Source: CAZNMF01 sp035547155
GTDB taxonomy: Bacteria; Acidobacteriota; Vicinamibacteria; Vicinamibacterales; SCN-69-37
Assembly: GCA_035547155.1 (NCBI GenBank)
Contig: DASZVJ010000133.1
Coordinates: 1-64,000 of the forward strand
Length of the DNA: 64,000 bases
Reading direction: 5' to 3'
The translations under genes and the position numbers were made by a program. Position 1 is the first letter of the stretch. Each line of letters starts with the position of its first letter. Of this stretch, positions 52,641-59,803 are shown piece by piece. The notes beneath the pieces are model-generated. The model was not told the origin of the DNA and made no database searches. It saw only the letters and a list, made by a program, of their open reading frames with translations.

Positions 52641-52940
52641 CTACACCGCCTCCGCCAGCGCGGCTTCGTGCTCCTTGTACGCTTCCAGAATCAGATCGCG
52701 CAGGCGCTCCTGAGACGATGAGTCGGCCGCCGGGCGGAGGAGCGCGTAGCTGCGTCGTTCGCCGTTGACGATGTACTGTCGAGCCGGGAACGTCACATTG
52801 CGGCCACCATTCCTTCGCTCCCAGATTCCGAAGCCGAGCAGCTTCAAGCCGTCCAGTGGACCTCCGGAGAAAAACAGCTCCGCGTCGGCGAGCTTCCCGG
52901 CCGGGACTCCTTTGTCGTTTGGAAAGAACTTGACCGTCAT
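52641..52940 (-). CDS. SpoVG-like small protein
   Basis: A 99-residue protein from the ATG at 52940, preceded by a strong ribosome binding site (GGAGGAGA on the minus strand). The order of elements resembles SpoVG: a strand pair ending LDGLKLLGFGIWERRNGG, then VTFPARQYIVNGERR in place of the FVAMPSRK segment, then a C-terminal helix SQERLRDLILEAYKEHEAAL. SpoVG proteins bind nucleic acid and affect septation and gene control. The similarity is by eye and partial, so treat as a hypothetical protein with SpoVG-like features. It converges on the radical SAM gene. Confidence 0.65.
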   Translation of the reverse strand: MTVKFFPNDKGVPAGKLADAELFFSGGPLDGLKLLGFGIWERRNGGRNVTFPARQYIVNGERRSYALLRPAADSSSQERLRDLILEAYKEHEAALAEAV

Positions 52941-53103
52941 ATCGCGTCTCCTCCGCGCCGTGCGGCGCGCACGGAAGGAGAGCAAACGCGGCGCCACAGG
53001 CAACGGAGTGCTCGCAACTATCGACAGCCGAAGCGCTTCGCGCATCAGACGATGAGCGGGCGCGTGGTGGGATGGGTGCGAATGGAAACTGCGGTTCGCG
53101 GGC

Positions 53104-53118
53104 TACGATGATCGCGTG
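53104..53118 (+). promoter_or_regulatory. -10 box (TACGAT) directly before a GTG start
   Basis: TACGAT at 53104-53109 ends 6 nt before the GTG at 53116. There is no Shine-Dalgarno sequence between them. Same geometry as at 4536, 5744 and 8464. Confidence 0.45.
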
Positions 53119-53895
53119 CCGAAAGCGATCACTCCAGTTGCCCAGGGCTTCAGATGGACGGAATCCGCGGCGGGTCGAGCGCTCGTCTGCGCGTCGCTCG
53201 CGCCGTTCGCATTGCATGCGTTCACGATGCGCGATCTCCGATTCGTGCGTCCGCTCGACGATCCCGACTACGGCGCGCTGGCGGAAACTCTGGGCGTCTC
53301 CGTCGCTGACGTCGTGCGCGTCCGTCAGGTTCATGGCCGAACCGTCGTGGTCGTACAGCCGGGCGACACGATGGCCACGCCGCCGGATGCCGACGCGATT
53401 GTCTCGACGGACCCTGCACGAGCGATGGCCGTCCGTGTCGCCGACTGCGTGCCCGTGCTGATCGCCGATCGCCGGCGCCGTGTCGTGGCCGCGGTTCATG
53501 CAGGCTGGCGTGGAACGGCTGCCGGCGTCTGCGGTGCGACGATCGAGGCGATTGCCGCGCTCGGCGTCGCGCCGAGCGATCTGGTGGCGGCGATTGGTCC
53601 CAGCATCGGTCCGTGCTGTTACCAGGTCGATCGACCGGTCCGAGAGGCCTTCGAGGCCGCGCAGCCGGGCGCCGATGCGTGGTTCGAGGCGGATGGTCCG
53701 GACCGGTGGAGGCTCGATCTGTGGGCCGCGACGCAAGATCAGTTGACCCGCGCCGGCGTGCCGCGCGTCAGCATCAGCGCGGCGAGGCTCTGCACGGCCG
53801 ACAATTTGTCCGTCTGCTATTCCTTTCGCAAGGAAGGCGCGGACGCCGGGCGCATGGTCGCGGCAATCCGGCTCGCGCCCGCGACGTCGTCCTAG
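53116..53895 (+). CDS. pgeF: Peptidoglycan editing factor PgeF (YfiH/multicopper-oxidase-like)
   Basis: A 259-residue protein. The three zinc ligands are visible: H73 in RQVHG, C111 in ADCVPVL and H128 in HAGWRGT, with GPSIGPCCYQV at 161-171. PgeF hydrolyses misincorporated L-serine or similar from UDP-MurNAc peptides so that only L-Ala enters peptidoglycan; older annotations call it a laccase. The start is a GTG with a -10-like box immediately upstream. Location a few kb from the dcw cluster agrees with its cell-wall role. Confidence 0.93.
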   Translation: MPKAITPVAQGFRWTESAAGRALVCASLAPFALHAFTMRDLRFVRPLDDPDYGALAETLGVSVADVVRVRQVHGRTVVVVQPGDTMATPPDADAIVSTDPARAMAVRVADCVPVLIADRRRRVVAAVHAGWRGTAAGVCGATIEAIAALGVAPSDLVAAIGPSIGPCCYQVDRPVREAFEAAQPGADAWFEADGPDRWRLDLWAATQDQLTRAGVPRVSISAARLCTADNLSVCYSFRKEGADAGRMVAAIRLAPATSS

Positions 53896-53905
53896 CGCGG
53901 GTTGT

Positions 53906-54721
53906 TCACTCCTCGCCGCGAAGCAGCGGCCGCTGCATGTACTGCGTGGGGACGGACGTCACAGGTTCAGGGATCTCGGCGTCCATCCGCCGGCGGCCAA
54001 CGACTCGAGCGTAGCCAAGATGACGCCCCGCGTCGGCGTTCAACGCATCGATTTCGAGTCTGTTCTCCGGCGCGACGAGCTCGACCCACTCCCGCCACAG
54101 CCGCCAGCCGTCCGGCAGCGTGTCCGCCGTCTCGACCGTCACGAGCCCCGTGCGCGCCCAATGCCGCCGCCACCAGGCCGCCGAGTGCAGACACCACATG
54201 TCCGGCGTCCACCAGCGCTCGAGATGCACCGGGACGGCCTCGTCGAGCTCGGTCATCAGCGCTGCGCCCGCGATCCCGAGCGCGCCGCCGGGTTTCACGA
54301 ACTGCGCGAGATACGCCAGATAGTGATCGTCGGTGCCGTAGTAGAAGAACGAGTCGATTGAGACGATCGCGTCGAAGAATGCCGGGTCGAAGGGGAGGGC
54401 CCGCGCGTCGGCGTGGATGGCGACGACGTCGTCTCCGGCTCCGCCATCGTCGATCCGCTGCTGGTTCTCCGCGGCGCTGAACCAGAGGTCCGTCGCCCAG
54501 ACCTGCACGCCAAATTCGCGATGCAGGAAGATCGACGACAACGCGCGGCCAGAGCCAAGATCCAGCACGCGCATGCCGGGCCGGAGATCGAGCGCTTCCG
54601 TCAGCCACTCCGTCATCCACAACGGATTGGCCGCGCCGCTGACGCCAGCGAGCACCCAGTCCGGATGGTAGGCGGACGCGCGCGGAAATCGATCGGAGAG
54701 CAGTCGCCGGTCGGCGGTCAC
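53906..54721 (-). CDS. Class I SAM-dependent methyltransferase
   Basis: A 271-residue protein with GTG start. Motif I is MRVLDLGSGRALSSIFL (residues about 50-66), then VWATDLW, AIHADARALPFDPAFFDAIVSIDSFFYYG and KPGGALGIAGAAL. The C-terminal part (SAAWWRRHWARTG) resembles small-molecule methyltransferases. It ends 11 bp from pgeF in convergent orientation. Substrate not identifiable. Confidence 0.8.
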   Translation of the reverse strand: MTADRRLLSDRFPRASAYHPDWVLAGVSGAANPLWMTEWLTEALDLRPGMRVLDLGSGRALSSIFLHREFGVQVWATDLWFSAAENQQRIDDGGAGDDVVAIHADARALPFDPAFFDAIVSIDSFFYYGTDDHYLAYLAQFVKPGGALGIAGAALMTELDEAVPVHLERWWTPDMWCLHSAAWWRRHWARTGLVTVETADTLPDGWRLWREWVELVAPENRLEIDALNADAGRHLGYARVVGRRRMDAEIPEPVTSVPTQYMQRPLLRGEE

Positions 54722-54748
54722 GTGACGGCTCTTGATGCGGCTTCTTCG

Positions 54749-55204
54749 TTAGAACTTGAACAAATCGTCGAACGCCTTGCGCGCGCCAGACGATGACGAA
54801 GATGAGCTGGTGGCGGGGGAGGAGCCGGTCTCGCGTTCGATCTGGACGCGAGCCGAGAACAACGGACACGAATTGCGCGCGTCCTTCGGGCTCACGCGCG
54901 CGGGGATCTTCTGGCGGCACTCGAAGACCGCGCCGGGATCGAACGACTCGCACTGCGCGCACGCGTGCAGCGCCGCGCCGCAGGATCGGCACTCGCTGTC
55001 GGGCCCGATCGCCGCAGACCCCAGCGCGCCGCAGCGGGCACAACGGACGACTTCGCGGAATCCCGGCATGTTGGGCGTCCGCGGATCGCGAGGGATGCGC
55101 GGGTCGTACGGCTCGGTCGGGCGCCGAGGCCCGGCCGGCGGACGCGCTCCGCGATCACGCGAGTCGTCCTGATAGCCGCGCTGCCGGTACTTGCGCTCAG
55201 ACAT
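54749..55204 (-). CDS. Hypothetical eight-cysteine zinc-ribbon protein
   Basis: A 151-residue protein. The first 50 residues are disordered, rich in Arg and Pro. Eight Cys follow as C55-x2-C58, C72-x2-C75, C82-x2-C85, C96 and C113 (VRCARCGALG, ECRSCGAAL, ACAQCESF), consistent with two zinc sites. A Ser-rich linker precedes the C-terminal KAFDDLFKF. It lies 6 bp upstream of another zinc-ribbon protein in the same strand, so they are probably co-expressed. No name is known to me; nucleic-acid or protein binding is a guess. Confidence 0.7.
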   Translation of the reverse strand: MSERKYRQRGYQDDSRDRGARPPAGPRRPTEPYDPRIPRDPRTPNMPGFREVVRCARCGALGSAAIGPDSECRSCGAALHACAQCESFDPGAVFECRQKIPARVSPKDARNSCPLFSARVQIERETGSSPATSSSSSSSGARKAFDDLFKF

Positions 55205-55210
55205 GGATGC

Positions 55211-55954
55211 CTACGCAGGCGCCGCGGTCGTCGTCGCATCGGCGGCCGGCGCCGGTTTGGCGAACAGAATGCGCTGACAACTATCGCAGGCGACGAGCTC
55301 CGTGCCGCGCCGCACCTGCTGGGTGATCGCGGGCCGCAGACGCACGTGGCACGCCGCGCAGAGGTCGCCCTGCATCTCGGCGACGGCCAGCATCTTGCGC
55401 TGCTTCAGCAGCTGCTCGTAGCGCGCGAGGACGGCCTTGTCGACGCCGACTGACGTCTGCCGCTTCTCGTCGGTCAGACGCGCGATTTCCGCGTCGAGAT
55501 CACCCCGTTCCGCGCCAAGCGCCCGGCGCGCCTCGTCGCTTTCGGCTCGCACCTGCGCCGCGGCCTGTTCTGCGTCTTTCACAGCCGCCTGCAAGCCGTC
55601 ACCGGCTTCCATCACGCCCAGGATCTGCTCCTCGAGCGCGTCTTTCTCCGACTTGGCCGTCGCGATCTCGTGGAGCAGCGCCGTGTATTCCTGATTGGTC
55701 TTCACGGCCGCCCGATGGTCGTCGAATCGCGCCAGACGCGTGTCGACGGCGGCGACCTGCTTCTCGAGGTCGCGCCGCTCGTGCTGATTGGCGGTCAGGG
55801 CCGCCTTGGCGGCCTCCACGGCCAAGGTCGCGGCGGCCACACGGCGATCGAGCGTCTGCTCGGCCGCCGGCAATTCCGCCAGCCGCCGCCGCGCCGTTTC
55901 GGCGGCGGTGTCGAGCGATTGCAGCGCGATCAGGGTCTCGAGAACGGGAAGCAC
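55211..55954 (-). CDS. Coiled-coil protein with C4-type zinc ribbon (CdsZ/DUF164-like)
   Basis: A 247-residue protein from the GTG at 55954 (VLPVLETLIALQSLDTAAE); the longer open frame reaches into the tRNA gene and repeats and is rejected. Residues about 10-190 are a heptad-rich antiparallel coiled coil. The C-terminal zinc ribbon has LCAACHVRLRP and VACDSCQRILF, with the signature MLAVAEMQGDLCAACH of the family. Members occur near rpoD/dnaG-type genes in many phyla; roles in nucleic-acid or ribosome biology have been suggested. The start lacks an evident ribosome binding site. Confidence 0.82.
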   Translation of the reverse strand: MLPVLETLIALQSLDTAAETARRRLAELPAAEQTLDRRVAAATLAVEAAKAALTANQHERRDLEKQVAAVDTRLARFDDHRAAVKTNQEYTALLHEIATAKSEKDALEEQILGVMEAGDGLQAAVKDAEQAAAQVRAESDEARRALGAERGDLDAEIARLTDEKRQTSVGVDKAVLARYEQLLKQRKMLAVAEMQGDLCAACHVRLRPAITQQVRRGTELVACDSCQRILFAKPAPAADATTTAAPA

Positions 55955-55992
55955 GTGAACGTGATTGAGGTAGACGTTACCACGACGACCAA

Positions 55993-56109
55993 CCTTCGCG
56001 AACGCTTGCTGTGACGCGGCCTGCACGGAGACGTCTCCGACGGTCCACCTTCGCGCTGACGCGCTACGGCGCGACGACCTTCGCGGACGCTCGCAGTGAC
56101 GCGGCCTGC
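55993..56109. repeat. 32-bp direct repeat pair, 85-bp period
   Basis: Copies at 55993-56024 and 56078-56109 differ at only 3 of 32 positions (both begin CCTTCGCG and end GTGACGCGGCCTGC). A shorter CCTTCGCG word sits between them at 56047. An 11-bp inverted pair, ACCAACCTTCG near 55988 and CGAAGGTTGGT near 56142, brackets the block. There is no gene in 55955-56148. Confidence 0.7.
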
Positions 56110-56112
56110 CAA

Positions 56113-56143
56113 CCGTAGCCGCGAGCGAAGCGAGCGCTTGGCG
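56113..56143. repeat. 31-bp repeat flanking the tRNA, copy A
   Basis: CCGTAGCCGCGAGCGAAGCG and the following 11 bases match 56291-56321 at 26 of 31 positions. The two copies lie in the same orientation on either side of the tRNA gene. Confidence 0.6.
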
Positions 56144-56148
56144 AAGGT

Positions 56149-56224
56149 TGGTGGGCCCCCCAGGATTCGAACCTGGGACCAACCGGTTATGAGCCGGCAG
56201 CTCTCACCGCTGAGCTAGGGGCCC
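56149..56224 (-). tRNA. tRNA-Ile2 (anticodon CAU)
   Basis: A 76-nt cloverleaf including an encoded CCA. The acceptor stem GGGCCCC pairs with GGGGCCC, the anticodon loop is CTCATAA with anticodon CAT and the T-arm carries GGTTCGAATCC. It is not the initiator: base pair 1-72 is G-C and the anticodon stem lacks the three G-C pairs. The stretch after the anticodon stem (TTGGTC) and the acceptor resemble E. coli ileX rather than elongator tRNA-Met, so lysidine modification by TilS and reading of AUA is expected. Elongator Met remains possible. It lies downstream of rpoD on the same strand. Confidence 0.85.
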
Positions 56225-56284
56225 GCCTTCGCGCTCGCTTGCCTTCCCGACTCGCGCTTCGGCGAGGCAAGCCCGCGCGAAGGC
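56225..56284 (-). repeat. 20-bp inverted repeat abutting the tRNA 5' end
   Basis: Arms 56225-56244 and 56265-56284 (GCCTTCGCGCTCGCTTGCCT and its near complement, two mismatches) with a 20-nt loop. In the rpoD-to-tRNA direction the stem ends exactly one base before tRNA position 1. It could terminate rpoD transcription imperfectly or mark a processing site. A second, weaker hairpin spans 56288-56328. Confidence 0.65.
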
Positions 56285-56290
56285 GTCCCG

Positions 56291-56321
56291 CCGTAGCTGC
56301 GAGCGCAGTGAGCGCTCAGCG
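56291..56321. repeat. 31-bp repeat flanking the tRNA, copy B
   Basis: Partner of the repeat at 56113-56143 (26 of 31 identical). It also forms the centre of the hairpin 56288-56328 just after the rpoD stop. Confidence 0.6.
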
Positions 56322-56334
56322 TAGGCGGACCGAC

Positions 56335-58017
56335 TCATCTTCCTTCGAGGAACGGCTTGAGCCGCCGGCTCCGCGAGGGGTGGCGCAGCTTGCGGAGCGC
56401 CTTGGCCTCGATTTGGCGGATCCGCTCACGGGTGACCGCGAAGCTCTGGCCGACTTCCTCGAGCGTGTGCTCGGAGCCCTCGCCGACGCCGAAGCGCATC
56501 TTGATGACGCGCTCCTCGCGCGGCGTCAGCGTCTTCAGCACGTTGTCGGTCTGCTCCTTCAGGTTCAGATTGATCACAGCCTCCGACGGCGACACGACGT
56601 TCGTGTCCGGGATGAAGTCCCCGAGATGCGAATCTTCCTCTTCGCCGATCGGCGTCTCGAGCGAGATGGGCTCCTGCGCGATCTTCAGGACCTTGCGGAC
56701 CTTCGACACCGGGATGTCCATCCGTTGCGCGATCTCCTCGGAGGTCGGCTCGCGGCCGAGCTCCTGCACGAGCGCGCGCGACGTGCGGATCAGCTTGTTG
56801 ATCGTCTCGATCATGTGGACCGGGATGCGGATCGTCCGCGCCTGGTCCGCGATCGCACGCGTGATCGCCTGGCGGATCCACCACGTCGCGTACGTCGAGA
56901 ACTTGTACCCGCGGCGGTACTCGAACTTGTCGACCGCCTTCATCAGGCCGATGTTGCCTTCCTGAATGAGGTCGAGGAACTGCAGCCCGCGGTTCGTGTA
57001 CTTCTTCGCGATCGAGACGACGAGGCGGAGGTTGGCTTCGACCAGCTCCTTCTTCGCCTGCTCGGCCTGCGCTTCGCCTTCGAGGATCGTCCGCAGCGTG
57101 CTCGTCAGCTCTTCGACCGGCTGCTCGAGCTTCTTCGCCATCTCGCGGATTTCCTTGCGGTACTCGTCCTTGTGCTTGACGAGCAGCTTCTTCTCCTCTT
57201 CGCGGAGCTTCTTCTTGCCCTTCGGCTCGAGCTTCTGATCGATCAGCCGGATCTCCCGCTGCCGCGCCTGGATGTCCTCGACCGACGTCTTCATGCCGTC
57301 GATCAGCCGGCGCTTGACCATCTCGGTGAACTCGATCTTCCGGATCAGCCGCGACAGCTCGACGCGCGCGCGCAGGATCTTCCAGCGCGCCCGGCGGTAC
57401 TTCTTCTTCTCCGCCTTCGGCACGTCGCCGAACTTGTCCTCGAGCTTCGTCACGACCTCGAGCTGCGCGCGGACCTTGTCGACCTGCTTCAGGAATTCGC
57501 GCTGCCGCGCCGCGATCTTCTCGTCGGTGATCTCTTCCTCGTTGAACACGACCAGCTCGCGCACGGTGCGCTCGCCGCGCTTGAGCTGCTCGCCCATCTC
57601 GATGACCTCGTGCGTCACCTTGGGCGTCCGCGAGATCGACTTGATGACGGCGAGCTTGCCCTGCTCGATGCGCTTGGCGATGGCGACCTCGCCCTCGCGC
57701 GTGAGCAGCGGGACCGTGCCCATCTCGCGCAGGTACATGCGGACGGGATCGTTCGTCTTGTCGAGCGCGCCCGGCGTCAGGTCGAGATCACCCTCTTCGC
57801 CGCCTTCGCCCTGCAGCTTGTCGCCGAGATACGCCTTGTCGGAATCCACGACCTCGACGCCGGCGCTGCCGAGCGTGCTGAACAGATCGTCCAGCTCTTC
57901 CGAGGACGTGATGTCGGCCGGCAGCATCTCGTTCACTTCGTCGTACAGGAGATAGCCCTTCTCCTTGCCGATGGTGATGAGCTGCCGGATCTCGTCGTAC
58001 TTTTCTTCGATGGACAA
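56335..58017 (-). CDS. rpoD: Primary sigma factor RpoD (sigma-70)
   Basis: A 560-residue group 1 sigma factor. Start is TTG at 58017 with AAGGAG 7 nt upstream. Region 1.1 is short; region 1.2 is DPVRMYLREMGTVPLLTREG; a charged insert (non-conserved region) spans about 130-320; region 2 contains NLRLVVSIAKKYTNRGLQFL, DLIQEGNIGLMKAVDKFEY and TYATWWIRQAITRAI; region 4 contains LTPREERVIKMRFGV and VTRERIRQIEAKALRKLRH. It directs RNA polymerase to housekeeping promoters such as the TTGACA one before mraZ. It is 21 bp downstream of dnaG. Confidence 0.97.
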   Translation of the reverse strand: MSIEEKYDEIRQLITIGKEKGYLLYDEVNEMLPADITSSEELDDLFSTLGSAGVEVVDSDKAYLGDKLQGEGGEEGDLDLTPGALDKTNDPVRMYLREMGTVPLLTREGEVAIAKRIEQGKLAVIKSISRTPKVTHEVIEMGEQLKRGERTVRELVVFNEEEITDEKIAARQREFLKQVDKVRAQLEVVTKLEDKFGDVPKAEKKKYRRARWKILRARVELSRLIRKIEFTEMVKRRLIDGMKTSVEDIQARQREIRLIDQKLEPKGKKKLREEEKKLLVKHKDEYRKEIREMAKKLEQPVEELTSTLRTILEGEAQAEQAKKELVEANLRLVVSIAKKYTNRGLQFLDLIQEGNIGLMKAVDKFEYRRGYKFSTYATWWIRQAITRAIADQARTIRIPVHMIETINKLIRTSRALVQELGREPTSEEIAQRMDIPVSKVRKVLKIAQEPISLETPIGEEEDSHLGDFIPDTNVVSPSEAVINLNLKEQTDNVLKTLTPREERVIKMRFGVGEGSEHTLEEVGQSFAVTRERIRQIEAKALRKLRHPSRSRRLKPFLEGR

Positions 58018-58038
58018 GGTGTCTCTCCTTCGCGCCTG

Positions 58039-59802
58039 CTATGCCAGGGCTTCGAGCTGCCTCAGCAGTTCCTTCTTCCGTTCCCACAAGACCGCCAGCA
58101 TCGCATCGTCTATGTGAGGCGACGTCTGCTGCAGACGGTCGATTTCGTCCTGCACCTCGGTGCGCTCGCGCTCGACGCGCAGCCGCCTGAGGGCGTTCAC
58201 ACACTCCGCCGGACCGCCGGCCGGCGCGCCGGAAGCCGCCGCGCGCTCGAGCAATGCGCGCTCACTGTCGTTTAGACGCTCGCGCAGCAGTTCTGGCAAC
58301 ACCTCGGGCGGCATGTCGGTCAGGCTGGCCGCCAGCCGGAAGACCGGCGCGGCAATCAGCCCTTCCAGATCCGCCGCCTCGAGCTGGCCCACGGCTGCCA
58401 GGCCCTCGACCGGATGGCGCATCAGCGTCCACAGCAGCCCCTGCTCGGCAGGTCTGACCTGTGGGACCACGATCGCAATCGCCGGCGCCTGCGTCTTCTT
58501 TTGGACGGCCGCCTTTCGAATTTCGTCACGCACCACCGATTCGGTGATGCGCGCCTTGTGCGCCAGCCGGTCCGCGAACTGGTCACGGACGGCCGCGTCA
58601 GGAATCGTGGCTGCGACGGCCAGCATCTGTTCCAAGAACGTTTTCCGGTTCTCCGGCCGATTCAAATCGATCCCGGACGAAGCACGATCGAGCAGGAAAT
58701 CTAGATACGTCTGAGACCCCTTCAACCGTTCCACGTACGCGGCTGCACCGGCGCGGCGGATAAAGGTATCAGGATCGCTGCCAACTGGCAGCAGGGCGAC
58801 GTTCACCTGGAATCCCTCGGCGACCAGCAGCTCCGACGAGCGGGCCGCGGCGCCCTGGCCGGCCGCGTCCGGGTCGAGACTGAGGACCACTTTGGACGTA
58901 AAGCGTTTCAATACATGCGCTTGCGGGATTGTCAGGGCCGTGCCGCAAATCGCCGCCACGTTCTGCACGCCCGCCTGCCAGACCTGGGCGAGGTCGAAGT
59001 AGCCTTCGACCAGCACACAGTAATTGTGCGCCCGTACGGCGCCTTTCGTCACGTCCAGGCCGTACAACGTCCGGCCCTTCTTGTAGATAGGCGTCTCGGG
59101 CGAGTTCAGGTATTTCGCGACCTGCCCCTCCTCGAGCGCCCGGCCTCCGAACGCGACGATCGCGCCGGTGTCCCTGGAAATCGGAATCATCAGCCGGTTC
59201 CGGAAGCGATCGACGAACCGTCCGTCCTCCCGCTGGGCGATCAAGCCGCTTCGTACCTGCAATGCGCTTGGCACCCCACGGCGCTCGAAGCGCTCACGCA
59301 GCGTGTCGCGTCCGCCGGCGGGCGCGAAGCCGTAGCGGAAGGTGCGGATCGTCGTTTCGTTCAGCTCGCGCGACGCCAGCTCACGCCGCGCGCGCGCGCC
59401 CGCGGGCGTCGCCAGCTGCTCGATGAAGAACGCCGCGGCGTCTTCATGCAGTTTGATGAGCGCTTCCCGCTCGGCAGCCTCGGCGCGATCTTCCGGTCCG
59501 CGCTCGATCTCCGGCACCGGAATGCTCGCGCGCGTCGCGAGATATCGCACGGCCTCGGGAAACGTGAGCTTCTGATAGAGCTCGACGAACTTGACGACGT
59601 CGCCGCCGACGCCGCAGCCGAAGCACTTGAAGAAGCCCTTGTCCTGATTGACGTTGAAGGACGGCGTTTTCTCCTGATGGAACGGACACAGGCCCTTCCA
59701 GGTCGCGCCGGCCTTCTTGAGCGGCGTCACGTCGCCGATGACCGAGACGATATCCGTCTGGGCCTTCAGGTCGTCGACGAAGGATTGCGGAAAGAGCGCC
59801 AC
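58039..59802 (-). CDS. dnaG: DNA primase DnaG
   Basis: A 587-residue primase with GTG start 1 bp after the mutS2 stop. The CHC2 zinc finger is C39-x2-H42 and C60-x2-C63 (LCPFH, KCFGC). The TOPRIM domain has LVEGYFDLAQVW with its catalytic Glu and LSLDPDAAGQGA with the DxD. The C-terminal DnaB-interaction domain is present. It makes RNA primers at the replication fork. mutS2-dnaG-rpoD on one strand is a variant of the macromolecular-synthesis operon, here without rpsU. Confidence 0.96.
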   Translation of the reverse strand: MALFPQSFVDDLKAQTDIVSVIGDVTPLKKAGATWKGLCPFHQEKTPSFNVNQDKGFFKCFGCGVGGDVVKFVELYQKLTFPEAVRYLATRASIPVPEIERGPEDRAEAAEREALIKLHEDAAAFFIEQLATPAGARARRELASRELNETTIRTFRYGFAPAGGRDTLRERFERRGVPSALQVRSGLIAQREDGRFVDRFRNRLMIPISRDTGAIVAFGGRALEEGQVAKYLNSPETPIYKKGRTLYGLDVTKGAVRAHNYCVLVEGYFDLAQVWQAGVQNVAAICGTALTIPQAHVLKRFTSKVVLSLDPDAAGQGAAARSSELLVAEGFQVNVALLPVGSDPDTFIRRAGAAAYVERLKGSQTYLDFLLDRASSGIDLNRPENRKTFLEQMLAVAATIPDAAVRDQFADRLAHKARITESVVRDEIRKAAVQKKTQAPAIAIVVPQVRPAEQGLLWTLMRHPVEGLAAVGQLEAADLEGLIAAPVFRLAASLTDMPPEVLPELLRERLNDSERALLERAAASGAPAGGPAECVNALRRLRVERERTEVQDEIDRLQQTSPHIDDAMLAVLWERKKELLRQLEALA

Positions 59803-59803
59803 G

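Noticed and set aside
50662..53736. Minus-strand open frame of 1024 residues across the radical SAM, SpoVG-like and pgeF genes
   Set aside because: It covers several well-supported genes and reads as low-complexity Arg/Asp sequence; shadow frame.
55955..56182. N-terminal extension of the coiled-coil zinc-ribbon protein
   Set aside because: It would translate part of the tRNA gene and repeats; no family member has it.
56225..56284. Calling the dyad after rpoD a standard intrinsic terminator
   Set aside because: No T-run follows it and the tRNA begins at the next base, so it is listed as an inverted repeat instead.
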